Positions 43,733 through 52,150 of a stretch of 64,000 nt of DNA are shown here, in pieces (position 1 is the stretch's first letter; each line of letters starts with the position of its first letter). A program made the translations under genes and the position numbers. The notes under the pieces were generated by a model, which made no database searches, was not told the origin of the DNA, and was given only the letters and a program-made list of their open reading frames with translations. This DNA comes from Natronococcus pandeyae (lineage in GTDB: Archaea > Halobacteriota > Halobacteria > Halobacteriales > Natrialbaceae): the NCBI RefSeq assembly GCF_008122205.1, contig NZ_PHNJ01000017.1, positions 47,629-111,628 on the forward strand, read 5' to 3'.

Positions 43733-45886
43733 ATGAGTATGCCGAACGAGTCGTATACTAAACAAGATGGAACTGACCTGCCGAAAGACGTGTTGTTTGG
43801 GTCAGTGAAAAGCGGCTACGGCGTCGAGGTTCTCGATCGAATCGATCGTAATCGATATCTTCTCTGGACGGCTGACACCGTCGCCCCCGAAGCAGTAGCC
43901 CCAAACCACTTTTCGTTCCCAGTTGACGCGGCTATTTCAGTAGCGACAGAGGGCATCACACTGCCGACCGTCGTGCCAGTATGCGTTCGAGACGGGGCGG
44001 GATCGTTTATAACAAGCATAGAGCAGTCTGCGTCGGAAACACTTTCCGAAGGGGTCTATAGCCTCGAACTCGCCGCCCCAATCAAGCTCTATCTCCGGGT
44101 AGACAGTCCCGTCACCGTTTCGTCGAATTTGATGCAGACCTATATCCATTTCAGCGACGAGACCGAGGTGTTGATCGGAGCGCGCTCGCTTCACGAAGAG
44201 CCAGCCGCAACCATTACCACGACCGACGACCCGCGAGACATGATAGCTGCCGTGTCGACGTTCGCGTCGGCGCTCAAGACCCAGAGCCCCGAACGCTCGT
44301 TCCCTTCGAACCGCGGTCATCCTCCGATGGTCGAGCGCGGGGAGAAGTTACATATTCCGGCCGGTATGGAGACCCCAGACGCGAGTATTCGGCTCGAAAT
44401 CCCGCCCGATTATCGGTCGATTTACGCGGCCGCACCGCTGGTATACTATCTCGGCGCAGACCTCGTTCCGGCAGACACACCGCGATTGGTTACCGAAACC
44501 GGATTCGAGTACGCGCTCGCCGAGGAGCGCTGTTTCGAGGAGACGCTCGAGCGAGTCCTGAAACGGGTGTTCTTCCTCGATTGCGTAGTCCGAACGGAGG
44601 GAATGCATCCGGTGGATCTGTACGAGCGTCAAAAGGTAGAGGAGGGCATCGACCACGATCTCACTTCGTTGTACAGCTGTCCGCCAGCCGAACGGATCGA
44701 AGCCTACTTCGACGTCCCGTTTTCGGTGCTCGAACCGCAGATGCCCGACTGGAAAGTTACCGCGCACATCGAGCCGAATCCCAAGAACGTCGAAATGCTC
44801 CCGTTTATCGCCCATCGTCTCGCCGTCGTGCGTACCTCCCGGGGGAACGAAATTTCGCCGCCGAACGAACAGAAAGCGATCATCAACGAGTATCTTCGAA
44901 ACGATAGCACTACATCAAATGAACAAACTGTAACGACAACTGGATCGTATGTTCAGCCGAAACGAACAGATTCGCTTGAAGAGATATGGATTGGTGGCGG
45001 TATACCACTTGGTGCAAACAAAGCATTACTCGAAGCGTATCAGAATCGGATCGGGCGGCAGCCAACCGAGAGCGATATCGAAATTACCATAGTTTATAAT
45101 GATATAGATCTGTCAAGCAGCCTTGTTGATGTCGAGACTAGTATGAATGCTGAACGGGATGTTGTCGACAACGTTTATGGTTCTCGTAGTGACCTCCCAT
45201 TTGACACCACTATCCATCAAGACCTCACGGTTGACGAACTACGATCGATCCTTCGCACCTCGACCGACTTTCTTCACTACATCGGCCATATCGATAACGA
45301 AGGAATGCGATGCGTAGACGGCAAACTCGATACCGCTACCGTTGAGTCGGTTGGCGCCGATGCGTTCTTTTTGAACGCTTGCCAATCTTACAGACAGGGT
45401 TATCATCTTATCCGAGGCGGTAGCATTGGCGGGATCGCGACGCTTGGTGACCTTGTCAACAGCGAAGCAATCAAAATGGGCCAGACAATCGCTCGGTTGC
45501 TAAACCGTGGTTTCCCACTCTATGCTGCTCACGAGATCGCTCGCGATGTAACGCTTCTTGGAGGACAGTACGTCGTTCTTGGTGACGGAGGATTCGCTAT
45601 CACCCAGACTGAGAGTGGTGTAGCAAACCTCTGCGAAATCGAATCTATCGATGGGGAATATTTCGGAATTGATATTAAAACGTATCCGACCGCACGACGA
45701 GGAATGGGTACTATATTTATCCCATATATTAAGTCGAACAACGAGTACTTTTTAAGCGGGGGATCGCTCAGTTCTTTCCGTCTCTCGATAGACGAACTTC
45801 AACGTTTCTTCGAGCTAGAAGAGATCCCTGTTCGGATAAACGAAGAACTACGTTGGAGTCACGACATCGATGTCACAACTCTCTAA
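43733..45886 (+). CDS. CHAT-domain (caspase-like) protein
   Basis: 717 residues. The last ~280 residues form a CHAT domain: after DLTVDELRSILR comes the catalytic His519 in FLHYIGHIDNEG and the nucleophile Cys550 in FFLNACQSY, followed by GSIGGIATLGDL and the usual C-terminal beta-helical tail. The N-terminal ~380 residues are beta-rich with no recognised enzyme motif and may be a sensor or substrate-binding part. CHAT proteases are clan CD cysteine peptidases used in bacterial gasdermin and type III-E CRISPR-associated defence and in eukaryotic caspases. GC content drops around 44920, inside the gene. A 48-codon gene ends flush against this one. Confidence 0.88.
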   Translation: MSMPNESYTKQDGTDLPKDVLFGSVKSGYGVEVLDRIDRNRYLLWTADTVAPEAVAPNHFSFPVDAAISVATEGITLPTVVPVCVRDGAGSFITSIEQSASETLSEGVYSLELAAPIKLYLRVDSPVTVSSNLMQTYIHFSDETEVLIGARSLHEEPAATITTTDDPRDMIAAVSTFASALKTQSPERSFPSNRGHPPMVERGEKLHIPAGMETPDASIRLEIPPDYRSIYAAAPLVYYLGADLVPADTPRLVTETGFEYALAEERCFEETLERVLKRVFFLDCVVRTEGMHPVDLYERQKVEEGIDHDLTSLYSCPPAERIEAYFDVPFSVLEPQMPDWKVTAHIEPNPKNVEMLPFIAHRLAVVRTSRGNEISPPNEQKAIINEYLRNDSTTSNEQTVTTTGSYVQPKRTDSLEEIWIGGGIPLGANKALLEAYQNRIGRQPTESDIEITIVYNDIDLSSSLVDVETSMNAERDVVDNVYGSRSDLPFDTTIHQDLTVDELRSILRTSTDFLHYIGHIDNEGMRCVDGKLDTATVESVGADAFFLNACQSYRQGYHLIRGGSIGGIATLGDLVNSEAIKMGQTIARLLNRGFPLYAAHEIARDVTLLGGQYVVLGDGGFAITQTESGVANLCEIESIDGEYFGIDIKTYPTARRGMGTIFIPYIKSNNEYFLSGGSLSSFRLSIDELQRFFELEEIPVRINEELRWSHDIDVTTL

Positions 45887-46033
45887 TTACGAGATGGTGC
45901 CGCCGTTCGCTGCAGCCACATTTCCTGCCTGCGTCAAGAACAGACAGAGCGTGAACAGCACGCCCATCATGCGTGGGTGGTCTTTGAGGAACTCTGCAAC
46001 TTGACTGCCGGACCGAGTCTGGGTTTCGGACAT
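45887..46033 (-). CDS. Tiny hydrophobic peptide (48 residues), tail-to-tail with CHAT gene
   Basis: Starts at ATG 46033 and stops TAA at 45889-45887, one base past the CHAT stop. The product reads MSETQTRSGSQVAEFLKDHP, then a hydrophobic stretch RMMGVLFTLCLFLTQAGNV, then AAANGGTIS. This has the shape of a short secreted or membrane peptide with a possible AAA cleavage site. It is similar in plan to the haloarchaeal DUF7503-type small proteins I recall beside CHAT genes. A role as target, inhibitor or processed effector of the CHAT protein is inferred. Confidence 0.75.
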   Translation of the reverse strand: MSETQTRSGSQVAEFLKDHPRMMGVLFTLCLFLTQAGNVAAANGGTIS

Positions 46034-46631
46034 TGCAAATGTACATGTGTCGCCGGATTTATTAAATATTTCTAAAAGTTTCTGCCTAAATATAGAAAAT
46101 TATAATTGGCCATATTACACAGAAGCTAGTAAAATATATATCGTCTGAAATTATACTAATAGGGGAAGGGCGTTATTTCAATCCCAGGCCAGAATATCTG
46201 AATAGTCGGTGGTTCAGGCACCGAAACTCGTTTCGATTACTGTCACACACCGTCATTGATCTTTGGGAAAAGTCAGGATCACTGGAACAGTAATCGTAAG
46301 CGTTCCCTCTCAAGGGGATTAATAAGCAAATGGAAAACGCCGGGTAAAACCGTCCTAAGTACAGGGATGGCTGTCCCAGTATCAGAAACTACGATATCGG
46401 CTGTCCGATCCCGCTCGACGATCCGCGTTTCCAATTCCGTGGTCGTTCTTCCGTCCCGCACGAAGTGATTGGTCCGCGCGTCGAACGACACACGCTTACC
46501 GGAGTCCTCCTCGAGTTGCAGTCCAACTGGTCACCGAGTAGGAACGGCGGCTCTTCGGTTCGAGGATACACGTACACCTCGAGGGATAATGCACATCCCT
46601 CGTTGCGCGCGAGTTATCTTCCTGTCGACCG
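46034..46631. other. AT-rich intergenic region with kinase scrap
   Basis: About 600 bp between divergent features, mostly AT-rich (TATTAAATATTTCTAAAAG, AAATATAGAAAATTATAATTGG). It contains the decayed HATPase-like fragment listed at 46279-46450 and the likely promoter of the 48-codon gene just above 46040. No repeat array was seen. Confidence 0.5.
46279..46450 (-). pseudogene. Histidine-kinase ATPase-domain fragment (probable)
   Basis: A minus frame reads TELETRIVERDRTADIVVSD then TGTAIPVLRTVLPGVFHLL and NPLERERLRLLFQ. This resembles the end of a HATPase domain (V-x-DNGPGIP, ...PLEHGSGLGLWLV), but DNGPGIP is degraded to DTGTAIP and the G2 loop is lost. It would be an inactive scrap of a haloarchaeal sensor kinase. 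Identification is tentative. Confidence 0.4.
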
Positions 46632-49600
46632 CTATAAATTATCGAAGAAGGTCGATAACAGGCGATGGTTCCCCTTTCGGAGGTGTTGGTGGAGTGTCGC
46701 CGGTGCGATTTCCATCGATTCGGCGAGTTCTTCGGCGGTAATCTCTCGGGGCCAGTCGTAGTAGCCGGCGAAGTATGCGGATTCGAGTGCTGTGTACTGC
46801 TTCTCCGTAAGCTGATTTACGACCGACTCCCGGAATTTGTCCTTCGTCAGCTGCGAGTGTTCACGCTCGCGCTTTGCGGCGAGTTCGAGCGGTTCGTACT
46901 CGCGCTCGAATTCCGTAACGATCTTGCGAACGTCTGCAGACGGCGGCGCTTCGATGACGACCGTTCCCTCGCCCTCCGCTGCCGTCATGGTTCGAACCGT
47001 CGTTCCCAGTTTGGATGCGAGTTGAACGATCGAGTTCGAGGTCACAGTCTGAAGAACGAAACTACCGGTCCGGTTCGAGACCACTCGAGCGCTCTCGATA
47101 GCGGGCACCTCCTCTGCTCTCTCGAGAAGCGGTTCAGGGTCAGTGCCGGAGATCGTATGGTACGTGAGGAGCCGTCCGTTCTCGATCAGAATAGCGCGCT
47201 CGAACTCGCTACAGCAATCGAGTTCATCCGTGATCCGGACGTGGAATACGGATGGATCGCTCAGGATGAACTCGAGTTCGATGACGCTCTCGGAAAGGAG
47301 CAACTCCTTACTTTTGAGCGCGTTCTTTGCGAATCCGACAATCTTTCCGAGCACCTGGAAGGCGTCGATCGCGTTCTCGCTGAAGACGTCTTCGTGAACG
47401 CTGTTGATGACGAGAACACCGATCGTTCGGTCGTCGTACGTCAACGGGACCGCCGCAATCGCCTCGACATCTCCGTCGAATTCGGCTCTACTCGTCCCGC
47501 TGACAGCGGTCTGGTACCGATGAATAACCTGTATCTCTTTCGTCTCGATCGCCTGCTCGACGATCCCGTCAGCGATTTCAGAGAGGGGCGTTTCGGAGAC
47601 GCCGTCGAAATAGCTGTCCGCAACTCCGACACCAACGGTCGTCTCGATACGATCCGTCACGCTCTCGATAGTGCCGATCCAGGCGCTCCGATAAAGATCC
47701 GACGACGCTAGACGTTCGCAGATCGTTCGGTCGAGTTCTTCACGGGTCGTCGTCGTAATGAGACTGGTGATGATTTCGTTGTTGACGTCGTTGATTTGGT
47801 TCAGCGTCTTCAGTTGGCTATACTGCTGTGAGAGCTTCCGTTCTTGCGTGGAAAGCAGGCGTATCTGGTCCGCCTGCACGAGAGCGACTCTGATACCCAC
47901 CGCCAGTATCTCTATGAGGGAGATATCGCTGTCGGTGACCTCTTCGCTGCCGCGAACGAGAAGGCTAAGAACCCCGTACGATCCGATCGGAACGTGGATG
48001 CTCGAACGATCAAAAGCCGACGTGGACGCAGACAGACTGTCATCGGAAATGACGTTGACCACCGTTTCCTCGGTTCTAAACGCGCGGCCGGCGAGCGTCG
48101 CTTCCAGGTCGTACGCGGTTCGTGTCTCGAAGAGCTCTCGGGCCTCGTCGGTAAGCGCGGCCGGCTCGAGTTGGTTCGCACTCTGGTCGAATGTTCGGAT
48201 ACACGCGATTTCAAAGTCGAATACGTCTTTGATCGCCTCGATTCCGATCCGGATCACCTCGTCGTGCGTCTCTGCGCTTATCAGCTCGTGAGCGACCTCG
48301 TTCAGTGCTTCGAGCCGTTGCTCTCGCACTTTTCGTTGAGTGACGTCACGAACGATACACACCAGCTGATCGTCGAACGACGCGAGTGAGTGCTCTTGAA
48401 AAAACTGCGATCCGTCCGTCCGTTTCCCGATAACTTCTCCACGCCAGTGTCCCTGGTCAGCGACGACCGGAAGAATTTCTTCTTCTAAGCGTCGAACTTC
48501 ATCGTCCGGGTACAGTGTCTTCCACGACGTTCCGATGAGTTCCTCGGGATCGCTGTACCCGTAAATATCGGCGAAAGCAGGGTTTACGTAGTGAAATGAT
48601 CCCGTTTCGTCGGTAATTCCGATTCCATCCATCACCGACTCCATAGCCGCCGAACGGAATCGGACCGCTTCTTCGGTGTCGAAGCGGTCGAACGCCATCT
48701 GGGTGATCTGGGCGAGAACGCTGATCAGATTCTGGAACGAATCGTCGATGGTATCGTCAGTGACCAACCCAACGGTCAGCAGACCGTGCGCTCCGAGTGA
48801 GATCACGAGCCGCGTCTCGAGTCCCAGTTCGGGATGAGCCGGCCGGTCCACTCGTCGATAATTCTCGAGGAGTCGCGTCTGCTCGTCATAGAAAAGCTCC
48901 ATCTCGACCGTGTCGGGAAAAATTGGATCGACTCCTGTCGACTCTCCATTGTCGTCTACCGTCGAGGTCATCGGTTCGCTTACAGCCAGCGGTTCGAGTC
49001 TCTCTTCGTCCGCACTGGAGAGCCACACAGCGGTATACGCCCGGCTAAAAATCGTTTGTGTGAAAGCGACAGCCGTTCGGGCGACGTCAGTTCTCGTATC
49101 AGCAAGAGACAGTTGCCGGCTCACACCATCGAGCGTTTCGAGGTGTTTCGTATAAACATCGTGTTGAAAACTACTACCGGGATTGGTGGAGTTGTGGGGA
49201 GCACTGGCCGCTATTTCCGCCGAAGCGTACTGCTGGCCCCGTAGAATCGTTCGGCTTTGATTCGTTCGGTCAGCGACATCCTGGAACGTCACGGCGAGAT
49301 AGCAGCGTTCTTCCTCGAGTTCTGTCGCACTCAGCGTAGCCGGAATCTCGTCACCCGTCTTGTGAATGAGCGAGCAGGTGACGCCGCTAGCACCGTCACC
49401 ACTATTCGAAGTTGCGTGTTCGAGGATCGTTTCGAACGGGTCCGACCAGTCGTCTGGAAAGAGATATTCGATCGACTGACCGCGTAACTCTTCCGAGCGA
49501 TATCCGAGAAGATCGGTGAGGTACGAATTCGTGAAGACAATCGTTCCGGAGTCATCGAGAAACGCAATACCGTTGGTGACGGTGGCGACTACGTCTCTCA

Positions 49601-49646
49601 AAGCGGAATCTCTGAGTGGAGACGGTAAATCAGTCATCGTACTCAC
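46632..49646 (-). CDS. PAS/GAF/Bat-type regulator with HTH-10 (bacterio-opsin activator-like)
   Basis: 1,004 residues. Two PAS domains are visible (FLDDSGTIVFTNSYLTDLLG near residue 30 and GITDETGSFHYVNPAFADIYG near 345), with three GAF-like regions between and after them (about 155-320, 445-590 and 610-770). The C-terminal ~200 residues are a Bat-type domain ending in an HTH-10 motif (TAEELAESMEIAPATLHQHL). Such regulators sense light, oxygen or redox and control transcription. It is divergent from a small Cys-rich gene and lies beside the CHAT module, whose regulator it could be. Confidence 0.92.
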   Translation of the reverse strand: MSTMTDLPSPLRDSALRDVVATVTNGIAFLDDSGTIVFTNSYLTDLLGYRSEELRGQSIEYLFPDDWSDPFETILEHATSNSGDGASGVTCSLIHKTGDEIPATLSATELEEERCYLAVTFQDVADRTNQSRTILRGQQYASAEIAASAPHNSTNPGSSFQHDVYTKHLETLDGVSRQLSLADTRTDVARTAVAFTQTIFSRAYTAVWLSSADEERLEPLAVSEPMTSTVDDNGESTGVDPIFPDTVEMELFYDEQTRLLENYRRVDRPAHPELGLETRLVISLGAHGLLTVGLVTDDTIDDSFQNLISVLAQITQMAFDRFDTEEAVRFRSAAMESVMDGIGITDETGSFHYVNPAFADIYGYSDPEELIGTSWKTLYPDDEVRRLEEEILPVVADQGHWRGEVIGKRTDGSQFFQEHSLASFDDQLVCIVRDVTQRKVREQRLEALNEVAHELISAETHDEVIRIGIEAIKDVFDFEIACIRTFDQSANQLEPAALTDEARELFETRTAYDLEATLAGRAFRTEETVVNVISDDSLSASTSAFDRSSIHVPIGSYGVLSLLVRGSEEVTDSDISLIEILAVGIRVALVQADQIRLLSTQERKLSQQYSQLKTLNQINDVNNEIITSLITTTTREELDRTICERLASSDLYRSAWIGTIESVTDRIETTVGVGVADSYFDGVSETPLSEIADGIVEQAIETKEIQVIHRYQTAVSGTSRAEFDGDVEAIAAVPLTYDDRTIGVLVINSVHEDVFSENAIDAFQVLGKIVGFAKNALKSKELLLSESVIELEFILSDPSVFHVRITDELDCCSEFERAILIENGRLLTYHTISGTDPEPLLERAEEVPAIESARVVSNRTGSFVLQTVTSNSIVQLASKLGTTVRTMTAAEGEGTVVIEAPPSADVRKIVTEFEREYEPLELAAKREREHSQLTKDKFRESVVNQLTEKQYTALESAYFAGYYDWPREITAEELAESMEIAPATLHQHLRKGNHRLLSTFFDNL

Positions 49647-49794
49647 ACGTATGGAATGAAACTATATAACACATCTTCATATGTCGCCTACATAGCGCTG
49701 TACTAATTAAACAGCTCCACTAATATTGAGAAAGAGGTCACGTGCATTATTAAAAGACCGTATATTTTGTTAGATTTTGATTTCTACTTCACTT

Positions 49795-50031
49795 TTATTC
49801 GTAGAGATAGCTCCTCACGTCGCTCTCATCAGAGACGTCCGGATGTATCGGCTCCTCGTTCATTTTATTGACACAGCAAGAGAGACACAGAAGTTGATAG
49901 TATCTCAATCCCTGTTCCGTTTTTCGCTCCAGCCACCATCCTTCCGTTTCGTCACCGTCGACGGGAATCTCACAGAGTTGGCAGGGTTTCGGGTGGCAGG
50001 GGGGATTTGGATTCGGAAAGTAGGGATCCAT
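49795..50031 (-). CDS. Small Cys-rich protein (possible zinc ribbon)
   Basis: 78 residues from MDPYFPNPNPPCHPKPC (50031). Cys pairs CHPKPCQLC and LLCLSCC flank EIPVDGDETEGWWLERKTEQGLRYY, a plan of four or five Cys plus His for metal binding. AT-rich DNA, with acidic C-terminal tail (DVSDESDVRSYLYE). An in-frame ATG at 50073 would add 14 residues. No family certain. Confidence 0.65.
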   Translation of the reverse strand: MDPYFPNPNPPCHPKPCQLCEIPVDGDETEGWWLERKTEQGLRYYQLLCLSCCVNKMNEEPIHPDVSDESDVRSYLYE

Positions 50032-50335
50032 ACGGAATATTCTAACGTAACCACCATTATTAATAACTTTCATTTGTAGGAGTTCATTGTATTTATGGCC
50101 GAAATTTATCGATGCTTTCGATTTTGTCCGACCGACTCTTATTTTCGTGTTTTTGCTAAATTTTCATCGTTCCAGTGTTGCTTCAACCCTGATTAAACCT
50201 ACGCGGAGAGTGCTCCGATCGATTGCGGGAATTCAAGGGGAAAGCCCGCCCTTTAGGGCGGGGAGGATGTCAACAACTGCGGCCGAGTAATTCGCTGTAG
50301 AGTATCCCCGGATGGGCAACGAAACCGACCAAGTG
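50032..50335. other. Intergenic region with IS200/IS605-type right end
   Basis: About 300 bp, AT-rich at 50080-50210. Bases 50230-50280 hold a transposon-like end with a strong hairpin, listed separately. No transposase or TnpB frame of useful length is present on either strand. Confidence 0.5.
50236..50280 (+). mobile_element. Orphan IS200/IS605-type right end (omega-RNA 3' part)
   Basis: The hairpin CCCGCCC (50245-50251), loop TTTA, GGGCGGG (50256-50262) sits in the context AAGGGGAAAG...GAGGATGTCAAC. In haloarchaea this layout is typical of the 3' end of IS200/IS605 elements, downstream of tnpB, and corresponds to the end of the TnpB guide RNA. No tnpA or tnpB is found here. Element assignment is by recollection of the conserved end and needs database comparison. 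Confidence 0.6.
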
Positions 50336-51004
50336 CTACGTTAGTTCGATCGTCCAGTCACCAACTGCCGTTATGTCGATGTATCCGACGTCCTCCGTAT
50401 TAATCGAGGTAACCCCGGCAAACGGACCGATCGCATCGAAGACGAGTTCACTTCCGTTCCAGACGAATTCGGTATCGTCGATTCCTTGTGGAACGACCTC
50501 GACACGAATATTCGAGTTATCTTCGTAGAATGCGGCGATGCGAGTTGTCTCTTCGAAGAGAATCGGACCGCTCCAGTTCGATCCCGTTCCTTCGATCGTG
50601 AGCGGGGGTCGTTCAGCGTCGTCGTCGGATACTCTCGGTTGTCGAACGACGACGTCCCACGCCCCATCGGCGTCGACGTAGATGACGTACGATCCTTCTT
50701 CGACGAAGGCGCCTGCGGATCCGTCGAACTCACCGGTATGTTCGAGCAACCGATAATCGACGCCGTCTTCCAGAGGAACGAACTGGATCACGAACGTCGA
50801 GTTGCCATCGTGTGTCGCCTCTATCACCGTAGGTCCCCCGTCGATGCTGAACTCATCGGTTACGGAGACACCCTCGCCGTCGAACTCGAGCGGTTCCGGT
50901 TCTTCTCTCTCATCGCTTTCGGCTGCTGTAGCACCGATGGATCCGCCTGTAAGTGCCGCCCCGACGATGATGCCGCTACTCCGGAGTAGTGTCCGACGAC
51001 GCAC
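50336..51004 (-). CDS. Tat-exported two-repeat beta protein
   Basis: 222 residues, choosing GTG 51004 so the product starts MRRRTLLRSSGIIVGAALTG, a clear Tat signal ending about residue 29 (ATAAESD). The mature part has two similar beta domains (about 45-130 and 145-222), each ending in a W-D/T-V/I strand (GAWDVVVRQP and GDWTIELT). No enzyme motif. An in-frame ATG at 51130 would add a hydrophobic stretch. Likely an extracellular or cell-surface protein; function unknown. Confidence 0.75.
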   Translation of the reverse strand: MRRRTLLRSSGIIVGAALTGGSIGATAAESDEREEPEPLEFDGEGVSVTDEFSIDGGPTVIEATHDGNSTFVIQFVPLEDGVDYRLLEHTGEFDGSAGAFVEEGSYVIYVDADGAWDVVVRQPRVSDDDAERPPLTIEGTGSNWSGPILFEETTRIAAFYEDNSNIRVEVVPQGIDDTEFVWNGSELVFDAIGPFAGVTSINTEDVGYIDITAVGDWTIELT

Positions 51005-51131
51005 GGTGAGTCGTCCCACGATCGGTTCCACCCCCGATTCCGAAAAAATCGCGAGCGGCGATTTCATCAGAGAGGCGACTATCCCGAGGACGATCGAGAA
51101 GTTGGAGAGGAACGATGTCACGTAACTCATA

Positions 51132-52082
51132 TTATGCCTCGTATCGACGCGGTTGCGGCCGACCGGCCGAGTCGGTCATCTTTTCGATCCCCCGCGAGAG
51201 CGAAGTACGCGGCGTGTATCCAAGAAGGGTTTTCGCCTTCGAAATGTCCGAGCAACGGCGTTTGACCGTGTATGGTCGAGGGTGCTCGACGTACTCGACT
51301 TTTCCGTCACCGACTTCTTTGACGACGCATTCGGCGAGATCGCGTATCGCTAGCTCCGATCCGCTCCCGACGTTGAACACCTCGTTTCTGCCCGCGGGAC
51401 TCAACGCGCTAATCGTACAGTCGATCGCGTCGTCGATATACGTGAAGTCTCTCGTCTGATCGCCATCACCGTGAACTCGTAGCGACTCGTCGGCCAGAGC
51501 GTTGCGAACGAAAATCGGGACGACGTACCCGTACCCTGAAGAATCCTGTCGCGGTCCGTATACGTTGAAGTACCGGACGATGGTGTAATCGAGGTCGGAC
51601 GCCGCCTGGTACGCCTGTGTGAATCGTTCGTCCGCTAGCTTCGCGACCGCGTAGTTCGTCTTTGGAGCCTGCTCGTCGTCCTCACCGTACGGTGGGTCCG
51701 GCGCGTCGCCGTACACTTCCGAGGTCGACGCGACCAGAACGCGTTCGACGCCCGAATTCGAAGCAGCGTCGAGGACGGTTCTGGTGCCGTCGACGTTCAC
51801 TTCGAGAACCTCGAGCGGTCGCTCGAGAGTGCGTCTGACCCCCATCACGGCGGCCATGTGTACGACGATGTCGTGGTTCGCGACGACACGTTCGACGAGA
51901 TCCCGATCCGTAACGCTTCCGTCAATCACCGCATTCACGGGTATGGAATCGATATTCGAGCCCGATCCCGTCGAGAAATTATCCAGAACCGTCACGTAAT
52001 TGTGTTTCGTTAGCTGTTCAGCCAGGTGACTCCCGATGAACCCCGCTCCGCCGGTTATCAGTATTTGTTTGTTCGTAATCAT
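51132..52082 (-). CDS. NAD-dependent nucleotide-sugar epimerase (GalE/WbpP-like)
   Basis: 316 residues. NAD site GGAGFIGSHLAEQL (about residues 10-23), Ser in VASTSEVYGD and Tyr-x3-Lys in YAVAKLA are all present. The substrate is not set by these motifs; UDP-glucose or UDP-HexNAc epimers are likely. The upstream gene, a nucleotide-sugar dehydrogenase, lies 68 bp away on the same strand, so the two probably act in sequence on one sugar donor for surface glycans. Confidence 0.92.
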   Translation of the reverse strand: MITNKQILITGGAGFIGSHLAEQLTKHNYVTVLDNFSTGSGSNIDSIPVNAVIDGSVTDRDLVERVVANHDIVVHMAAVMGVRRTLERPLEVLEVNVDGTRTVLDAASNSGVERVLVASTSEVYGDAPDPPYGEDDEQAPKTNYAVAKLADERFTQAYQAASDLDYTIVRYFNVYGPRQDSSGYGYVVPIFVRNALADESLRVHGDGDQTRDFTYIDDAIDCTISALSPAGRNEVFNVGSGSELAIRDLAECVVKEVGDGKVEYVEHPRPYTVKRRCSDISKAKTLLGYTPRTSLSRGIEKMTDSAGRPQPRRYEA

Positions 52083-52150
52083 GATTTCCAGACTGTGTTG
52101 TTGCTCCAGGTCACTTTTGTGTGATATCGTTCGATCGTCGGTTCCCCTTC

